Source: Neoroseomonas eburnea (GTDB lineage: Bacteria; Pseudomonadota; Alphaproteobacteria; Acetobacterales; Acetobacteraceae). Taken from it: DNA of 64,000 nt. How positions within the stretch are numbered: the first letter of the stretch is position 1; each line of letters starts with the position of its first letter. Below, piece by piece: positions 1 to 9,014 of this stretch. The stretch is taken from assembly GCF_018129005.1 (NCBI RefSeq), contig NZ_JAAEDL010000001.1:186001-250000 (forward strand). The letters run 5' to 3'. The notes below the pieces were generated by a model. It did no database searches and was not told the DNA's origin. It saw only the letters and a list, made by a program, of their open reading frames with translations. The translations under genes and the position numbers were made by a program.

Positions 1-849
1 ATCGTGCGCCTCGGCGCGGAGACGCAGGGCGGGCGCGTCGAGGGCTACGTCCTCACCTTCGACGACATCACCGAATTGCTGTCGGCGCAGCGCAAGGCGG
101 CCTGGGCGGATGTCGCGCGGCGCATCGCGCACGAGATCAAGAATCCGCTGACGCCGATCCAGCTTTCCGCGGAGCGGCTGAAGCGGCGCTACCTCAAGCA
201 GATCACCGACGATCCCGATACCTTCCGCCAGTGCACCGACACCATCGTGCGGCAGGTCGGCGACATCGGGCGCATGGTGGACGAGTTCTCCGCCTTCGCA
301 CGCATGCCGCAGCCGGTGATCCGGCCGGAAGACCCGAACCGGCTCCTGCGTGAGGCGCTGGTGCTGCAGCGCGACGCGCATCCCGAAATCACCTACGGGA
401 CGACCTATGCGGACCCGGCGCCGACGGTGCCCTGCGACCGCCGGCTGATCGGCCAGGCGCTGACCAACCTGCTGCAGAACGCGGCTGACGCGGTTGCCTC
501 CCGTGCCGCCGAGGGGGCGGGGTGCATCGAGACACGGGTGGAGGCGACCCCCGATCATGTGATCATCACCGTCACCGATGACGGAGTCGGGCTGCCGAAG
601 GAGGAGGACAGGGACCGCCTGACCGAGCCCTATGTCACTCACAAGCCGAAGGGAACCGGGCTTGGCCTTGCCATCGTGAAGAAGATCATGGAGGACCATG
701 GGGGGCGGCTGGCGCTGGAGGACCGGGAAGACGGCCCCGGCGCGCGGGTCGCGCTGATCCTGCCGCTGCGCGCCGCCGGCGCGGGGGGCGAGGCCTCGGC
801 CGATTCGTCGAGGGCCGGCGAGGGAGCGAAGGTTGCGCATGGCGCATGA
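1..849 (+). CDS. ntrY: Nitrogen regulation sensor histidine kinase NtrY, C-terminal part
   Basis: This is the 3' part of a membrane sensor kinase; the reading frame is open at the left edge, so the N-terminal sensor and membrane segments lie outside the window. What is visible is the end of a PAS-like stretch ([11 protein letters not shown]), the HisKA box [18 protein letters not shown] with the phosphorylated His, and a complete HATPase domain with N box ([10 protein letters not shown]) and G boxes ([18 protein letters not shown]). The spacing and the [11 protein letters not shown] motif are typical of NtrY. Its stop overlaps the ntrX start by 11 bp, so the pair is translationally coupled. 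NtrY is expected to phosphorylate NtrX in response to nitrogen or redox state. Confidence 0.93.
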   Translation: MVRLGAETQGGRVEGYVLTFDDITELLSAQRKAAWADVARRIAHEIKNPLTPIQLSAERLKRRYLKQITDDPDTFRQCTDTIVRQVGDIGRMVDEFSAFARMPQPVIRPEDPNRLLREALVLQRDAHPEITYGTTYADPAPTVPCDRRLIGQALTNLLQNAADAVASRAAEGAGCIETRVEATPDHVIITVTDDGVGLPKEEDRDRLTEPYVTHKPKGTGLGLAIVKKIMEDHGGRLALEDREDGPGARVALILPLRAAGAGGEASADSSRAGEGAKVAHGA

Positions 850-2257
850 GATCCTGATCGTCGACGACGAGCCGGACATCCGGGCGCTCATCGAGGGCAT
901 CCTCTCGGATGAGGGCTACGAGACGCGGCAGGCGCACAATTCCGATGCGGCGATCGCGGCCTTCCGGGCGCGGCGGCCGTCGCTCGTCGTCCTCGACATC
1001 TGGCTGCAGAACTCGCGGCTGGACGGGCTCGGCATTCTCGAGGCGCTGCACAGCGAGGAACCGCAGGTGCCGGTGGTGATGATCTCCGGCCACGGCACCA
1101 TCGAGACCGCGGTGCAGGCGATCCAGCAGGGCGCCTACGACTTCATCGAGAAGCCGTTCAAGTCCGACCGGCTGCTGCTGATCGTCTCCCGCGCGCTGGA
1201 GGCGGCGCGGCTGCGGCGCGAGAACAGCGAATTGCGCCTGCGCGCGGGACCGGAGACGGAGCTGGTCGGCGGATCGGCGCCGCTGTCGCAACTGCGGGGC
1301 GCGATCGAGAAGGTGGCGCCGACCGGATCGCGCGTGCTGATCACCGGGCCCGCCGGCGCAGGCAAGGAGGTGGCGGCGCGGATGATCCATGCGCGCTCCC
1401 GCCGCGCCGACGGCCCCTTCCTGGTGCTGAACTGCGCCACGCTGAATCCCTCGCGCTTCGAGGAGGAGCTGTTCGGCGTCGAGGCCGGCGCCGACCCGCT
1501 GGCGCATCCGCGCCGCGCCGGCGTGCTGGAACGCGCCCATGGCGGGACGCTGCTGCTGGACGAGATCGCCGACATGCCGCTGGAGACCCAGGGCAAGATC
1601 GTGCGCGCGCTGCAGGAACAGGGCTTCGAGCGCATCGGCGGCGGCACGCGGGTGAAGGTGGATGTGCGCGTGCTCTCCACCACCAACCGCGACCTCGCTG
1701 CGGAGATCGCCGCCGGACGCTTCCGCGAGGATCTGTACTACCGCCTCGCCGTGGTGCCGTTGCGCGTGCCCGCGCTGCGCGAGCGGCGGGAGGACGTGCC
1801 GGTGCTGGCGCGCCATTTCATGGGCCGTTCAGCCGAGACCACCGGCATGGCCTCGCGCGAACTCTCGGAAGACGCGCTCGCCGCCATGCAGGCCTATGAC
1901 TGGCCGGGCAATGTGCGGGAGCTGCGCAACCTCATCGACTGGCTGCTGATCATGGCGCCGGGCGAGGCGAGGGAAGCGATCCGCGCCGACATGCTGCCCC
2001 CGCAGGTGGGCGCGGCCGCGCCCGCGGTGCTGAAGCTCGACCGCTCCAGCGAGATCATGACCCTGCCGCTGCGCGAGGCGCGCGAATTGTTCGAGCGGCA
2101 GTACCTGGAGGCGCAGCTCCTGCGGTTCGGCGGCAATATCAGCCGCACGGCGAATTTCGTCGGCATGGAGCGCAGCGCGCTGCATCGCAAGCTGAAGTTC
2201 CTCGGCGTCCAGGCCGAGGACCGGGCGAGCCCGGTCGGCTCGGTCGGCAACGCCTGA
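839..2257 (+). CDS. ntrX: Nitrogen response regulator NtrX (AAA+ type)
   Basis: Response regulator of 472 aa starting at the ATG at 839, with an AGCGAAGG-type ribosome site; a TTG two codons upstream is the alternative start. The order is a receiver domain (DDEP acidic pocket, phospho-acceptor Asp53 in VVLDIW, Lys in EKPFK), an AAA+ domain with Walker A GPAGAGKE and Walker [11 protein letters not shown], and a C-terminal Fis-type HTH ([20 protein letters not shown]). After ELFG, where sigma-54 activators carry GAFTGA, the sequence reads [15 protein letters not shown], so the sigma-54 contact loop is missing. It probably acts without remodelling sigma-54 holoenzyme. It is cotranscribed with ntrY. 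Confidence 0.94.
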   Translation: MAHEILIVDDEPDIRALIEGILSDEGYETRQAHNSDAAIAAFRARRPSLVVLDIWLQNSRLDGLGILEALHSEEPQVPVVMISGHGTIETAVQAIQQGAYDFIEKPFKSDRLLLIVSRALEAARLRRENSELRLRAGPETELVGGSAPLSQLRGAIEKVAPTGSRVLITGPAGAGKEVAARMIHARSRRADGPFLVLNCATLNPSRFEEELFGVEAGADPLAHPRRAGVLERAHGGTLLLDEIADMPLETQGKIVRALQEQGFERIGGGTRVKVDVRVLSTTNRDLAAEIAAGRFREDLYYRLAVVPLRVPALRERREDVPVLARHFMGRSAETTGMASRELSEDALAAMQAYDWPGNVRELRNLIDWLLIMAPGEAREAIRADMLPPQVGAAAPAVLKLDRSSEIMTLPLREARELFERQYLEAQLLRFGGNISRTANFVGMERSALHRKLKFLGVQAEDRASPVGSVGNA

Positions 2258-2267
2258 AGGATCCCGG

Positions 2268-3140
2268 ATGTCCCGCATCGCCTACGTCAACGGCCGCTAC
2301 CTGCCGCAGCCCGAAGCCAGCGTGAACGTCGAGGATCGCGGCTACCAGTTCGGCGACGGCATCTACGAGGTCGTCCATATCTACGACGGCCGCACCATCG
2401 ATGAGGACCGCCATCTCGACCGGCTGGAACGCAGCCTGCGCGAGATCAGGCTGCCCATGCCGATGTCCCGCGCGGCGCTTCGGCTGGTGCTGCGGGAGGT
2501 CGCGCGGCGCAACCGCGTGACCGAAGGGCTGCTCTACATGCAGGTGACGCGCGGCGTGGCGCGGCGCGACCATGCCTTCCCCTCGAAGCCGGTGCCCCCG
2601 GCGATCGTGGTCACCATCAAGCGCATCCCGCCCTATCCGGCGGCGGTCGATCACTGGGGCGGCAGCGCCATCACCCATCCCGACCTGCGCTGGGCGCGGC
2701 GCGACATCAAGACGGTGAATCTCCTGCCCAACTGCCTGGCGCGCCAGGCCGCGCGCGAGCAGGGCGCGATCGAGGCGGTGCTCTACGACGAGGCGACCGG
2801 GATGGTGACGGAAGGGGCGGCGACCTCCTTCTGGATCGTGGACGAGCACGGCGTCATTCGCGCGCGGCCGCTCGGCCACGAGATCCTGCCCGGCTGCACG
2901 CGCGCCGCGCTGCTCGCCGAACTCGCCGAGGCCGGCATCGGCATCGAGGAGCGCGCCTTCTCGCTCGACGAGATGCGCCGGGCGCGGGAGGCCTTCATCA
3001 CTTCCGCGACGTCCTTCGTGAGGCCGATCGTGAAGATCGACGGCGCGCCGGTCGGGGACGGCAAGGTCGGGCCCGTGGTGCGGCGGCTGTTCGACATCTT
3101 TGCCCGCCACGTGAAGGGCGGGCTGAAGAACGCGGCGTGA
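2268..3140 (+). CDS. dat: D-amino-acid transaminase (fold-type IV PLP enzyme)
   Basis: A 290-aa class IV aminotransferase that should interconvert D-amino acids and 2-oxo acids, for example supplying D-Glu or D-Ala for peptidoglycan. The start FVNGRY-like motif (YVNGRYLP), RGYQFGDGIYEV and the PLP lysine in DIKTVNLLPN (about Lys148) are all present, as is the glutamate in MVTEGAATSFW. RGYQFGDGIYEV points to D-amino-acid transaminase over branched-chain transaminase. It starts 10 bp after ntrX and its stop overlaps the next GTG. Branched-chain activity cannot be excluded from sequence alone. Confidence 0.88.
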   Translation: MSRIAYVNGRYLPQPEASVNVEDRGYQFGDGIYEVVHIYDGRTIDEDRHLDRLERSLREIRLPMPMSRAALRLVLREVARRNRVTEGLLYMQVTRGVARRDHAFPSKPVPPAIVVTIKRIPPYPAAVDHWGGSAITHPDLRWARRDIKTVNLLPNCLARQAAREQGAIEAVLYDEATGMVTEGAATSFWIVDEHGVIRARPLGHEILPGCTRAALLAELAEAGIGIEERAFSLDEMRRAREAFITSATSFVRPIVKIDGAPVGDGKVGPVVRRLFDIFARHVKGGLKNAA

Positions 3141-3553
3141 GCGAGCGGGCCGCCAGCAACGCCGAGGTCGTCCGCGCCTTCTACGCGGAACTGTGGGAGA
3201 AGGCGGACCTCGCCCGCCTGCCGGCGCTGATGCATGACGACGTCGCCTTCCAGGGCACCTTCGGGCAGACCATGCATGGCCACGATGCCTTCGCGGCCTA
3301 TGTGCGGAGCGTGCGCCATGCCTTCTCCACCTACCGCTGCGAGGTGGTGGACCTGCTGTGCGACGGCGAGCGCGTCGCCGCGCGCGTGCGATTCTCCGGG
3401 CGGCACGATGCGGGCTCCTTCCTGGATTTCGCCCCGACCGGCCGGGACCTGGCCTGGGAGGGCGTCGGCTTCTTCACCCTGGGAGCCGGGCGCATCCGGC
3501 ATCTCTGGGTGATGGGAGACATGCTCGGCCTGCTCGGGCAGTTGCGGACGTGA
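3137..3553 (+). CDS. NTF2-like / SnoaL-like fold protein (ester cyclase type)
   Basis: A 138-aa single-domain protein of the NTF2-like superfamily. The N-terminal helix (NAEVVRAFYAELWEKADLARLPALMHDDVAFQG) and later strands (VAARVRFSGRHDAG, GVGFFTLGAGRIRHLWVMGDMLGLLGQL) match the SnoaL-like polyketide-cyclase-type proteins that accept small hydrophobic substrates. The substrate is unknown. The start is a GTG inside a GTGA overlap with the stop of the upstream transaminase gene, and its own stop overlaps the next gene in the same way, so it belongs to the operon. Confidence 0.75.
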   Translation: MSERAASNAEVVRAFYAELWEKADLARLPALMHDDVAFQGTFGQTMHGHDAFAAYVRSVRHAFSTYRCEVVDLLCDGERVAARVRFSGRHDAGSFLDFAPTGRDLAWEGVGFFTLGAGRIRHLWVMGDMLGLLGQLRT

Positions 3554-4209
3554 GCATCGCGCGACGCCCCACCGCGATCCTGTGGGACTGGGACAACACG
3601 CTGGTCGATGGCTGGGCGGCGATCGAGGCCGGGCTGAACGCCGCCTTCCGCGCCTTCGGCCTGCCGGAATGGGACCGCGCCCAGGTGTTGGGCAACGTAC
3701 GGAAGTCGCTGCGCGAATCCTTCCCAGCCCTGTTCGGCGCCGAGTGGGAGAGGGCGAGGGACATCTTCTACGCCGAGGTCCGCGCGCGGCACCTCGCGGT
3801 CGTCGCGCCGATGCCGGGCGCCGCGGCGGCGCTTGTCGCGGCGGGGCGGGTCGCGCCGCAGGGGGTTGTCTCCAACAAGCAGGGGCCGCTGCTGCGGGCG
3901 GAGGCCGCGCATCTCGGCTGGGCGGGACATTTCGGCGCGCTGGTGGGCGCCGGCGACGCGGCACGGGACAAGCCCGACGCGGCGCCGCTGATGATGGCGC
4001 TCGAAGCCCTCGGCGTGCCGCCCTCCCCGGAAGTCTGGTACGTGGGCGATACCATGCTCGACATGCAGGCGGCGCGCGCCGCGGGCTGCCGCGCCGTGCT
4101 GCTCGGCGACGCGGCGCATGACGGGGGCATTGCCGCGGCGGCGCCGGATGACTCCTTCGCGGACGGCCATGCGCTGGAGGCAGTGCTTCTTTCCCTTGCC
4201 AATCGCTGA
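3550..4209 (+). CDS. HAD-family hydrolase (phosphoglycolate phosphatase-like)
   Basis: A 219-aa haloacid-dehalogenase-type phosphatase. Motif I WDWDNTLVDG supplies the nucleophile Asp13 and the acid/base Asp15, the helical cap follows, then motif II/III (VVSNKQG, and the Lys in RDKPDAAP) and motif IV YVGDTMLDMQAARAAG, which binds magnesium. The layout resembles phosphoglycolate and sugar-phosphate phosphatases; the substrate is not determined. The GTG start at 3550 overlaps the upstream stop. A longer open frame upstream lies over the NTF2-like gene and is rejected as a start. Confidence 0.85.
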   Translation: MSIARRPTAILWDWDNTLVDGWAAIEAGLNAAFRAFGLPEWDRAQVLGNVRKSLRESFPALFGAEWERARDIFYAEVRARHLAVVAPMPGAAAALVAAGRVAPQGVVSNKQGPLLRAEAAHLGWAGHFGALVGAGDAARDKPDAAPLMMALEALGVPPSPEVWYVGDTMLDMQAARAAGCRAVLLGDAAHDGGIAAAAPDDSFADGHALEAVLLSLANR

Positions 4210-4215
4210 CGGCGC

Positions 4216-4256
4216 GGCGAAAACTGCCGCGCCGGCGGCCGGAAATGGTTTTCGCC
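4216..4256 (+). promoter_or_regulatory. Inverted repeat upstream of hfq
   Basis: A perfect 9-bp inverted repeat, GGCGAAAAC (4216-4224) and GTTTTCGCC (4248-4256), sits in the 91-bp gap before hfq with a GC-rich 23-bp spacer. It could be an operator or a weak hairpin at the end of the upstream transcript; no U tract follows. Half of it resembles the TTTTCG motif seen before the polysaccharide genes. The function is not known. Confidence 0.35.
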
Positions 4257-4300
4257 GGTCCGCCCCTGGTCGGTGACCAGCAAGAAGAAGGACCGGTCAG

Positions 4301-4618
4301 ATGGCCGCCGAGAAGTCCCAGAACGTGCAGGACGTGTTCCTGAACCACGTTCGCAAATCCAAGACCCCCGTGACGATCTTCCTGGTGAACGGCGTGAAGC
4401 TGCAGGGGATCATCACCTGGTTCGACAATTTCTCCGTGCTGCTGCGGCGGGACGGGCATACGCAGCTCGTCTACAAGCACGCGATCTCCACCGTGATGCC
4501 CGGCGCGCCGATCATGCTCTTCGACGCCACCGCGCAGGCCGGGGCGCAGCCCGCCGCGCCGGTTTCGGAAACCCGCATGACGTTGACGCGTGAGGTGGCT
4601 CCTGGCGGCAACGACTGA
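4301..4618 (+). CDS. hfq: RNA chaperone Hfq
   Basis: A 105-aa Sm-like RNA chaperone that pairs small RNAs with mRNAs as a hexamer. The Sm1 motif ([27 protein letters not shown] region, residues about 8-35) and the Sm2 motif (YKHAISTV, around residues 55-62) are intact. A low-complexity tail of about 40 residues rich in Ala follows, as is common in alphaproteobacteria. It begins with ATG after an AAGAAGGA ribosome site and overlaps the start of hflX by 29 bp, the classic hfq-hflX arrangement. Confidence 0.97.
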   Translation: MAAEKSQNVQDVFLNHVRKSKTPVTIFLVNGVKLQGIITWFDNFSVLLRRDGHTQLVYKHAISTVMPGAPIMLFDATAQAGAQPAAPVSETRMTLTREVAPGGND

Positions 4619-5918
4619 GGCCGACGGCGGCCAGCCGACGCGGGCCGCCGTCATCCTGCCTTTCGAGAAGCCCAGCCGCGTCGCCATCGGCGACGCGGGC
4701 GGGCACCGTGCGGCCGAGGCCCGGCTGGCCGAGGCCGTCGGCCTCGCCGCCTCGATCGGCGTCGCCATCGTCCATTCGGCGATCCATCCGCTGCGCGAGC
4801 GCCGGCCCTCGACCCTGCTGGGGGAGGGCCAGGTGGCGATGGCGGGCGAGGCGCTGAAGGCGCAGGACGTCGAGCTCGTCGTCGTCGACGCGGCGCTGAC
4901 CCCGGTGCAGCAGCGCAACCTCGAAAGGGCCTGGGGCTGCAAGGTCATCGACCGCACCGGCCTGATCCTCGAGATCTTCGGCGAGCGCGCGCGCACCAAG
5001 GAGGGCGCGCTGCAGGTCGAGCTCGCGCATCTCGAATACCAGCGCACGCGGCTGGTGCGGTCCTGGACCCACCTGGAGCGCCAGCGGGGCGGCTTCGGCT
5101 TCCTCGGCGGCCCGGGCGAATCGCAGATCGAGATCGACCGCCGGCTGATCGGCGACCGCATCGTCAAGCTGAAGCGGGAGCTGGACCAGGTGCGCCGGAC
5201 CCGCGGCCTGCACCGCAAGGCGCGGGAACGCGTGCCGTATCCGGTGGTCGCGCTGGTCGGCTACACCAATGCCGGCAAGTCGACCTTGTTCAACGCGCTG
5301 ACCGGCGCGGGCGTCTATGCGCAGGACCAGCTCTTCGCGACGCTCGATCCGACCATGCGCGCCATCCGCCTGCCCTCGGGGCGGACGGCGATTCTGTCGG
5401 ATACGGTCGGATTCATCTCCGACCTGCCGACGCAGCTCGTGGAAGCCTTCCGCGCGACGCTCGAGGAGGTCGCCGCCGCCGACATCATCCTGCATGTGCG
5501 CGACATCGCCCATCCCGACAGCGCGGCGCAGCGCGCCGATGTGCTCGGCGTGATGGAGGAGATGGCCGAAGGGCCGAATGCGAGCCTCGATGCCGACTGG
5601 CAGTCGCGCGTGCTGGAGGTGCTGAACAAGGCCGACCTGCTGGGCGGCATCGACTCCGTCGCTCGGCGCGCGCCCGGCGCGGTGCCGGTCTCGGCACTGA
5701 CCGGGGAGGGGCTCGAGGAGCTGCGCCGCGCCATCGACGCCCGCCTCGCCGCCGGGCTCGAAACCGTGGAGGTGACGGTGCCGCCGGCGGATGGCGCGCG
5801 CCTCGCCTGGCTCTACGCGCATGGCGAGGTGCTGACGCGCCAGGACGCCGAGGACGGCATCCATCTGACGGTACGGCTTTCGCCCGCCAACCGCGCCCGC
5901 TTCGAGGAACGCGCATGA
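4590..5918 (+). CDS. hflX: Ribosome-associated GTPase HflX
   Basis: A 442-aa GTPase of the Obg-HflX group that splits stalled or stressed ribosomes. The N-terminal HflX domain and a linker with a glycine-rich GGPGES element and coiled coil precede the G domain: G1 [10 protein letters not shown] (about residue 224), switch [13 protein letters not shown]4 NKAD and G5 SALTG. The GTG start at 4590 lies inside hfq, and the next ATG in frame is too far downstream to be likely. The stop overlaps the following ATG by 4 bp. Confidence 0.95.
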   Translation: MRWLLAATTEADGGQPTRAAVILPFEKPSRVAIGDAGGHRAAEARLAEAVGLAASIGVAIVHSAIHPLRERRPSTLLGEGQVAMAGEALKAQDVELVVVDAALTPVQQRNLERAWGCKVIDRTGLILEIFGERARTKEGALQVELAHLEYQRTRLVRSWTHLERQRGGFGFLGGPGESQIEIDRRLIGDRIVKLKRELDQVRRTRGLHRKARERVPYPVVALVGYTNAGKSTLFNALTGAGVYAQDQLFATLDPTMRAIRLPSGRTAILSDTVGFISDLPTQLVEAFRATLEEVAAADIILHVRDIAHPDSAAQRADVLGVMEEMAEGPNASLDADWQSRVLEVLNKADLLGGIDSVARRAPGAVPVSALTGEGLEELRRAIDARLAAGLETVEVTVPPADGARLAWLYAHGEVLTRQDAEDGIHLTVRLSPANRARFEERA

Positions 5919-6742
5919 TCGGCGCATCCCGCGCCGCCGATGTCGCCGCGCTGCTGCGGGAGGCGGCGCGGGCGGAGATCCTGCCGCGCTTCCGTCGCCT
6001 GGCGCAGGGGGCGGTGCGCGCCAAGTCCGGCCCGCTCGATCTGGTGACGGATGCCGACGAGGCCGCCGAGCGCGTGATCGAGGCGGGGCTGGCGAAGCTC
6101 TTCCCCGGCTGCGCGGTTGTCGGCGAGGAAGCGGCTGCGGCGGATCCGGCGGTGATCGACCGGCTCGCCTCGGCGGATCTCGCTTTCGTGGTGGACCCGG
6201 TGGACGGCACGGCGAACTTCGCCGCCGGCCTGCCGGTCTTCGGCACCATGGCGGCCGCGGTCGCCGGCGGCGAGGTGATCGCCGCCTGGATCCACGACCC
6301 GCTCGGCGACGACACGGCCATCGCGCTGCGGGGGGAGGGGGCCTGGATCGCCGACGGCGAGGGGCGGCACATGGCCGACCTCCGCGTCGCCGCGCCGGCG
6401 CCGCTGGAGCGCATGCTGGGTGCCATTTCCTGGACCTTCCTGCCGCCGTCCCTGCGCGGCCAGGTGACGTCGCGGTTTCCGCTCTTCGCCGGCGTCGTCG
6501 GCTACCGCTGCGCTGCGCATGAATACCGCTGGTGCGCCGGCGGGCACGGCCATGTGCTGTTCTACAACCGCCTGATGCCTTGGGACCACCTGCCGGGCTG
6601 GCTGATCCACCGCGAGGCCGGCGGCCATTCCGCGCGCTTCGACGGGTCCGCCTACCTGCCGGTGCATCGCGACGGCGGGCTGATCTGCGCCCCCGACCGT
6701 GCCTCCTGGGAAGAGGTGCGGCACGCCCTGCTCGACCCGTGA
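5915..6742 (+). CDS. Inositol monophosphatase family protein
   Basis: A 275-aa Mg-dependent phosphatase of the IMPase/SuhB/CysQ superfamily. The metal-binding residues are visible in order: GEEAA (first Glu), DPVDGTANF (the DPxDGT motif) and WDHLPGWLIHREAGG (the WDxxxxxLIxxEAGG motif). Possible substrates are inositol-1-phosphate, histidinol phosphate or PAP; an alphaproteobacterial histidinol-phosphate phosphatase (HisN) role is one option, but no his gene is nearby. It is coupled by ATGA overlap with hflX and by GTGA overlap with greB. Confidence 0.86.
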   Translation: MIGASRAADVAALLREAARAEILPRFRRLAQGAVRAKSGPLDLVTDADEAAERVIEAGLAKLFPGCAVVGEEAAAADPAVIDRLASADLAFVVDPVDGTANFAAGLPVFGTMAAAVAGGEVIAAWIHDPLGDDTAIALRGEGAWIADGEGRHMADLRVAAPAPLERMLGAISWTFLPPSLRGQVTSRFPLFAGVVGYRCAAHEYRWCAGGHGHVLFYNRLMPWDHLPGWLIHREAGGHSARFDGSAYLPVHRDGGLICAPDRASWEEVRHALLDP

Positions 6743-7296
6743 GCGAGGATGACGAGGACGGGGATGACGGGCCGCCCGGCCTGCCCCCCGGCACGCCCTT
6801 CTACATGACACCCGAGGGTGCCGCCGCCCTGCGCGAGGAACTGCGCGCCCTGTGGGAGGATGAACGGCCCAAGGTGGTGGAGGTGGTCTCCTGGGCTGCC
6901 TCGCTCGGCGACCGGTCCGAGAATGCGGACTACCAGTACGGCAAGCGCCGGTTGCGGCAGATCGACGGGCGCGTGCGCTTCCTGCGCAAGCGGCTGGAGC
7001 GCGTCCAGGTGGTCGATCCGGCGGCGCAGGCGAAGCGCGACCGGGTCTTCTTCGGCGCGACCGTGACCTATGCGCGGCTGTCCGACGACGCCGAGGTGAC
7101 CATCCGCATCGTCGGGGTGGACGAGGCGGATGCGGAGCGTGGCGATATCTCCTGGGTGGCGCCCGTGGCCCGCGCGCTGCTCGGCGCACGCGTCGGCGAC
7201 CTCCGCAGGCTGCGCATACCAGGTGGCAACGAGGAGATCGAAGTGGTGGCGATCGCCTACCCCGTGCGGGGTGAGCCGCCGGAGCGGCTTCCGTAG
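6739..7296 (+). CDS. greB: Transcript cleavage factor GreB
   Basis: A 185-aa Gre factor that stimulates RNA polymerase to cleave backtracked transcripts. An acidic N-terminal extension of about 20 residues precedes the coiled-coil domain, whose tip carries the catalytic acidic pair (LGDRSENADYQYGKRRL). The C-terminal FKBP-like domain starts near VVDPAAQ and ends with VGDLRRLRIPGG. YQYGKRRLRQIDGRVRFLRKRL is the GreB-type version of this region. The start is GTG overlapping the upstream stop. It closes the operon; a 380-bp gap with a repeat follows. Confidence 0.92.
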   Translation: MSEDDEDGDDGPPGLPPGTPFYMTPEGAAALREELRALWEDERPKVVEVVSWAASLGDRSENADYQYGKRRLRQIDGRVRFLRKRLERVQVVDPAAQAKRDRVFFGATVTYARLSDDAEVTIRIVGVDEADAERGDISWVAPVARALLGARVGDLRRLRIPGGNEEIEVVAIAYPVRGEPPERLP

Positions 7297-7368
7297 GCTC
7301 CGGCTCGCTGCGACCTTCCCGCCTCTTCTTCCTGCGAGCATCTTCACCCGATCGGGTGCGTCCACCTG

Positions 7369-7519
7369 ATACCAGCGGCACGAGTTCTTGACTCGTGCCG
7401 AGGCCGCGAACGCGGCCCGCCGGCAGTCCGGCGAAGCCAAGCAAACCGGAGGTTTGCGCCCGGCGTCTGAGGGCACGAAACGGCCGATGCCAGCGGTCGC
7501 GAATAGCGGCCGTTGGTAT
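7369..7519. repeat. MITE/REP-like hairpin element, full copy
   Basis: A 151-bp non-coding element with near-perfect 11-bp terminal inverted repeats (ATACCAGCGGC at 7369-7379 and GCCGTTGGTAT at 7509-7519, one mismatch). Inside are perfect hairpins: CGGCACGAGT/ACTCGTGCCG with a 5-nt loop, GGCCGCG/CGCGGCC, and GCAAACC/GGTTTGC. The right 67 bp recur with 64 identities at 48839-48905. It fills most of the 383-bp gap between greB and the polysaccharide locus. No transposase is nearby, so it would have to be mobilised in trans. Confidence 0.7.
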
Positions 7520-7593
7520 GATCGGAATCGGCTCTGGCCGCAGGACCGCCGGCCTGCTGCGGCGGCTGCCCGCCGCGGTGGAGGCGAAGCATC

Positions 7594-7607
7594 GACAAGT
7601 TTTCGCC
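7594..7607 (+). promoter_or_regulatory. EPS-locus motif before the GT87-like gene
   Basis: GACAAGTTTTCGCC, 73 bp before the GTG start at 7680. The core AGTTTTC recurs, oriented with the gene, before five other transcription units of the locus. A TA dinucleotide sits 35-36 bases after the core, as at 8931 and 36841, which might mark a promoter -10 region. No protein is known to bind it. Confidence 0.45.
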
Positions 7608-7679
7608 GGACGTGACGGCGGCCGGATCGGGCCGCCTCTAGAACGATCCTGCGTCCCACCGTGGCCGGAGGATCGAACC

Positions 7680-8888
7680 GTGTCGAGCCAGCCTCTGCCT
7701 CGCCTGGCCGCGCTGCATCGCCTTCGGACCCTTCTCCCCTCCGACGAGCAGCTGGTCTGGCTGACGTCGCTCGGCCTTGGCCTGCTAGCGGTGGTTGCTC
7801 TTCTTGAGCGCCATGTCTGGGGCGATACCAGTCCGATCTTCTGGGACCTGCCGGTCTATGTCGCGACGAGCGAGGCGCAGGCGCGCGGCCTCGATCCCTA
7901 TGCGCCAGAGGTGATGCGGCTGCTGGGGCTGCCGGACTACCTCTTCGTGAACTCGCCGCCGATCGCGACCTGGCTGCTCGGGCTGGCCGGCGGAACGCCG
8001 CTGCGACCGCATCTCGGTGCGCTGCTCGCGCTCGCGCATGTCGGCGCCTTGCTGGCGATGCCGCTGGTGCTCGGGCGGGTGTTCTTCGGGCACGGCATGG
8101 CGGGCTTCGCCCTTGCCGCAGCCGCCTTCCTCACGATGTTCGCGGGCGCAGGCATCACCTCGGTCAGCGCCGCGAACCTCGGCACGGTCCTGCACGCGGT
8201 CATCCTGCTCGCCCTCGCGCCCGGGCTGCTGCGCGGCCGGTGGGCGGCCTTCTTCGTCGCGGTTGCGCTCGCGTCGCTCTTCAAGCCCTTCTACCTCGCC
8301 TATTGCCTGCTGCCGGCGGCAGCGAACGGCTGGAACTGGCGCCATGCGCTCGTCGGGGCGGGCATCTCGGCAACGGTGCTGGTCGCCCATGCGGCCTCGG
8401 CCCTGATCGCTCCCGAGGCCTTCTCCGGCTGGATCGCCAATCTCCGGGCGGCCATCCTCGTGCAGGGCGATACGGGCACCAACCTTCTCGGGGCGCGCGC
8501 GTTGCGCGATGGCGGCGCTCTCCGCTACCTGGTTCAGGCGGCCGTCATCGTCGCCTTCCTCGCCGTGGCGCTGCTCGGCAGGATCCGGGGCCGCGCGCTT
8601 TGGGCGGCGCTCCTGATCGTCGTGCAGTTCGTCAACCCGCGCATGATGGTCTACGATCTCGCGGTTGCCGCGATCCCATTCGCCTTCCTCGCGGCCCCGT
8701 TCATCCCCGCAGGCCGCGGCCCGCTGGCGCGGATCGGCATCGCCGTCGGGGCGGTGTCGGTCGTGCAGTTCGCCGCCTACAACGGACGATTGCTCGACGG
8801 ATCTCTGCTGTTTCCGTTGATGGCGCTGGCCCTCGTCCTCGCCGCGTGTTGCGCGGGCAGAGCGGCAGAGGAACGCGCTGGCAGCTGA
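7680..8888 (+). CDS. Polytopic mannosyltransferase-like membrane protein (GT87/DUF2029 type)
   Basis: A 402-aa integral membrane protein with about ten hydrophobic segments. The conserved early aspartate in FWDLPVYVAT lies in the first periplasmic loop, followed by RGLDPY and a long series of membrane helices, the layout of GT-C glycosyltransferases of the GT87 type that use polyprenyl-phosphate sugars. The acceptor is unknown; the setting suggests a role in polysaccharide or glycolipid decoration. The GTG start at 7680 follows a GGAGG ribosome site. The frame is open further upstream, but that stretch runs into the repeat and shows no protein signal. Confidence 0.7.
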   Translation: MSSQPLPRLAALHRLRTLLPSDEQLVWLTSLGLGLLAVVALLERHVWGDTSPIFWDLPVYVATSEAQARGLDPYAPEVMRLLGLPDYLFVNSPPIATWLLGLAGGTPLRPHLGALLALAHVGALLAMPLVLGRVFFGHGMAGFALAAAAFLTMFAGAGITSVSAANLGTVLHAVILLALAPGLLRGRWAAFFVAVALASLFKPFYLAYCLLPAAANGWNWRHALVGAGISATVLVAHAASALIAPEAFSGWIANLRAAILVQGDTGTNLLGARALRDGGALRYLVQAAVIVAFLAVALLGRIRGRALWAALLIVVQFVNPRMMVYDLAVAAIPFAFLAAPFIPAGRGPLARIGIAVGAVSVVQFAAYNGRLLDGSLLFPLMALALVLAACCAGRAAEERAGS

Positions 8889-8930
8889 GGCGAGCCCGGC
8901 CGATCGGAGCCGGTCCCGCGGCGAAGGACC

Positions 8931-8944
8931 GACAAGTTTTCCTC
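8931..8944 (+). promoter_or_regulatory. EPS-locus motif before the methyltransferase
   Basis: GACAAGTTTTCC, about 73 bp before the GTG start at 9015 and identical over 11 bases to the site at 7594. It lies in the 126-bp gap between two same-strand genes, so this gene probably has its own promoter. Confidence 0.45.
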
Positions 8945-9014
8945 GCTCGCCTCGGCGACCGAGGGGTCCCCAGCCTACAAGGAGCGGGCCTCTCCGCCAT
9001 GGAAGGATCGCGCC

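Noticed and set aside
2783-5218. Long minus-strand open frames opposite dat, hfq and hflX (one of 811 aa), and similar long frames at 4512-6794, 5813-7444 and 50090-52500
   Set aside because: They are antisense to well-recognised genes, Arg/Pro/Ala-rich with no domain, and arise from high GC third positions.
7369-7519. Insertion sequence
   Set aside because: There is no transposase ORF; it is too short and made of hairpins.
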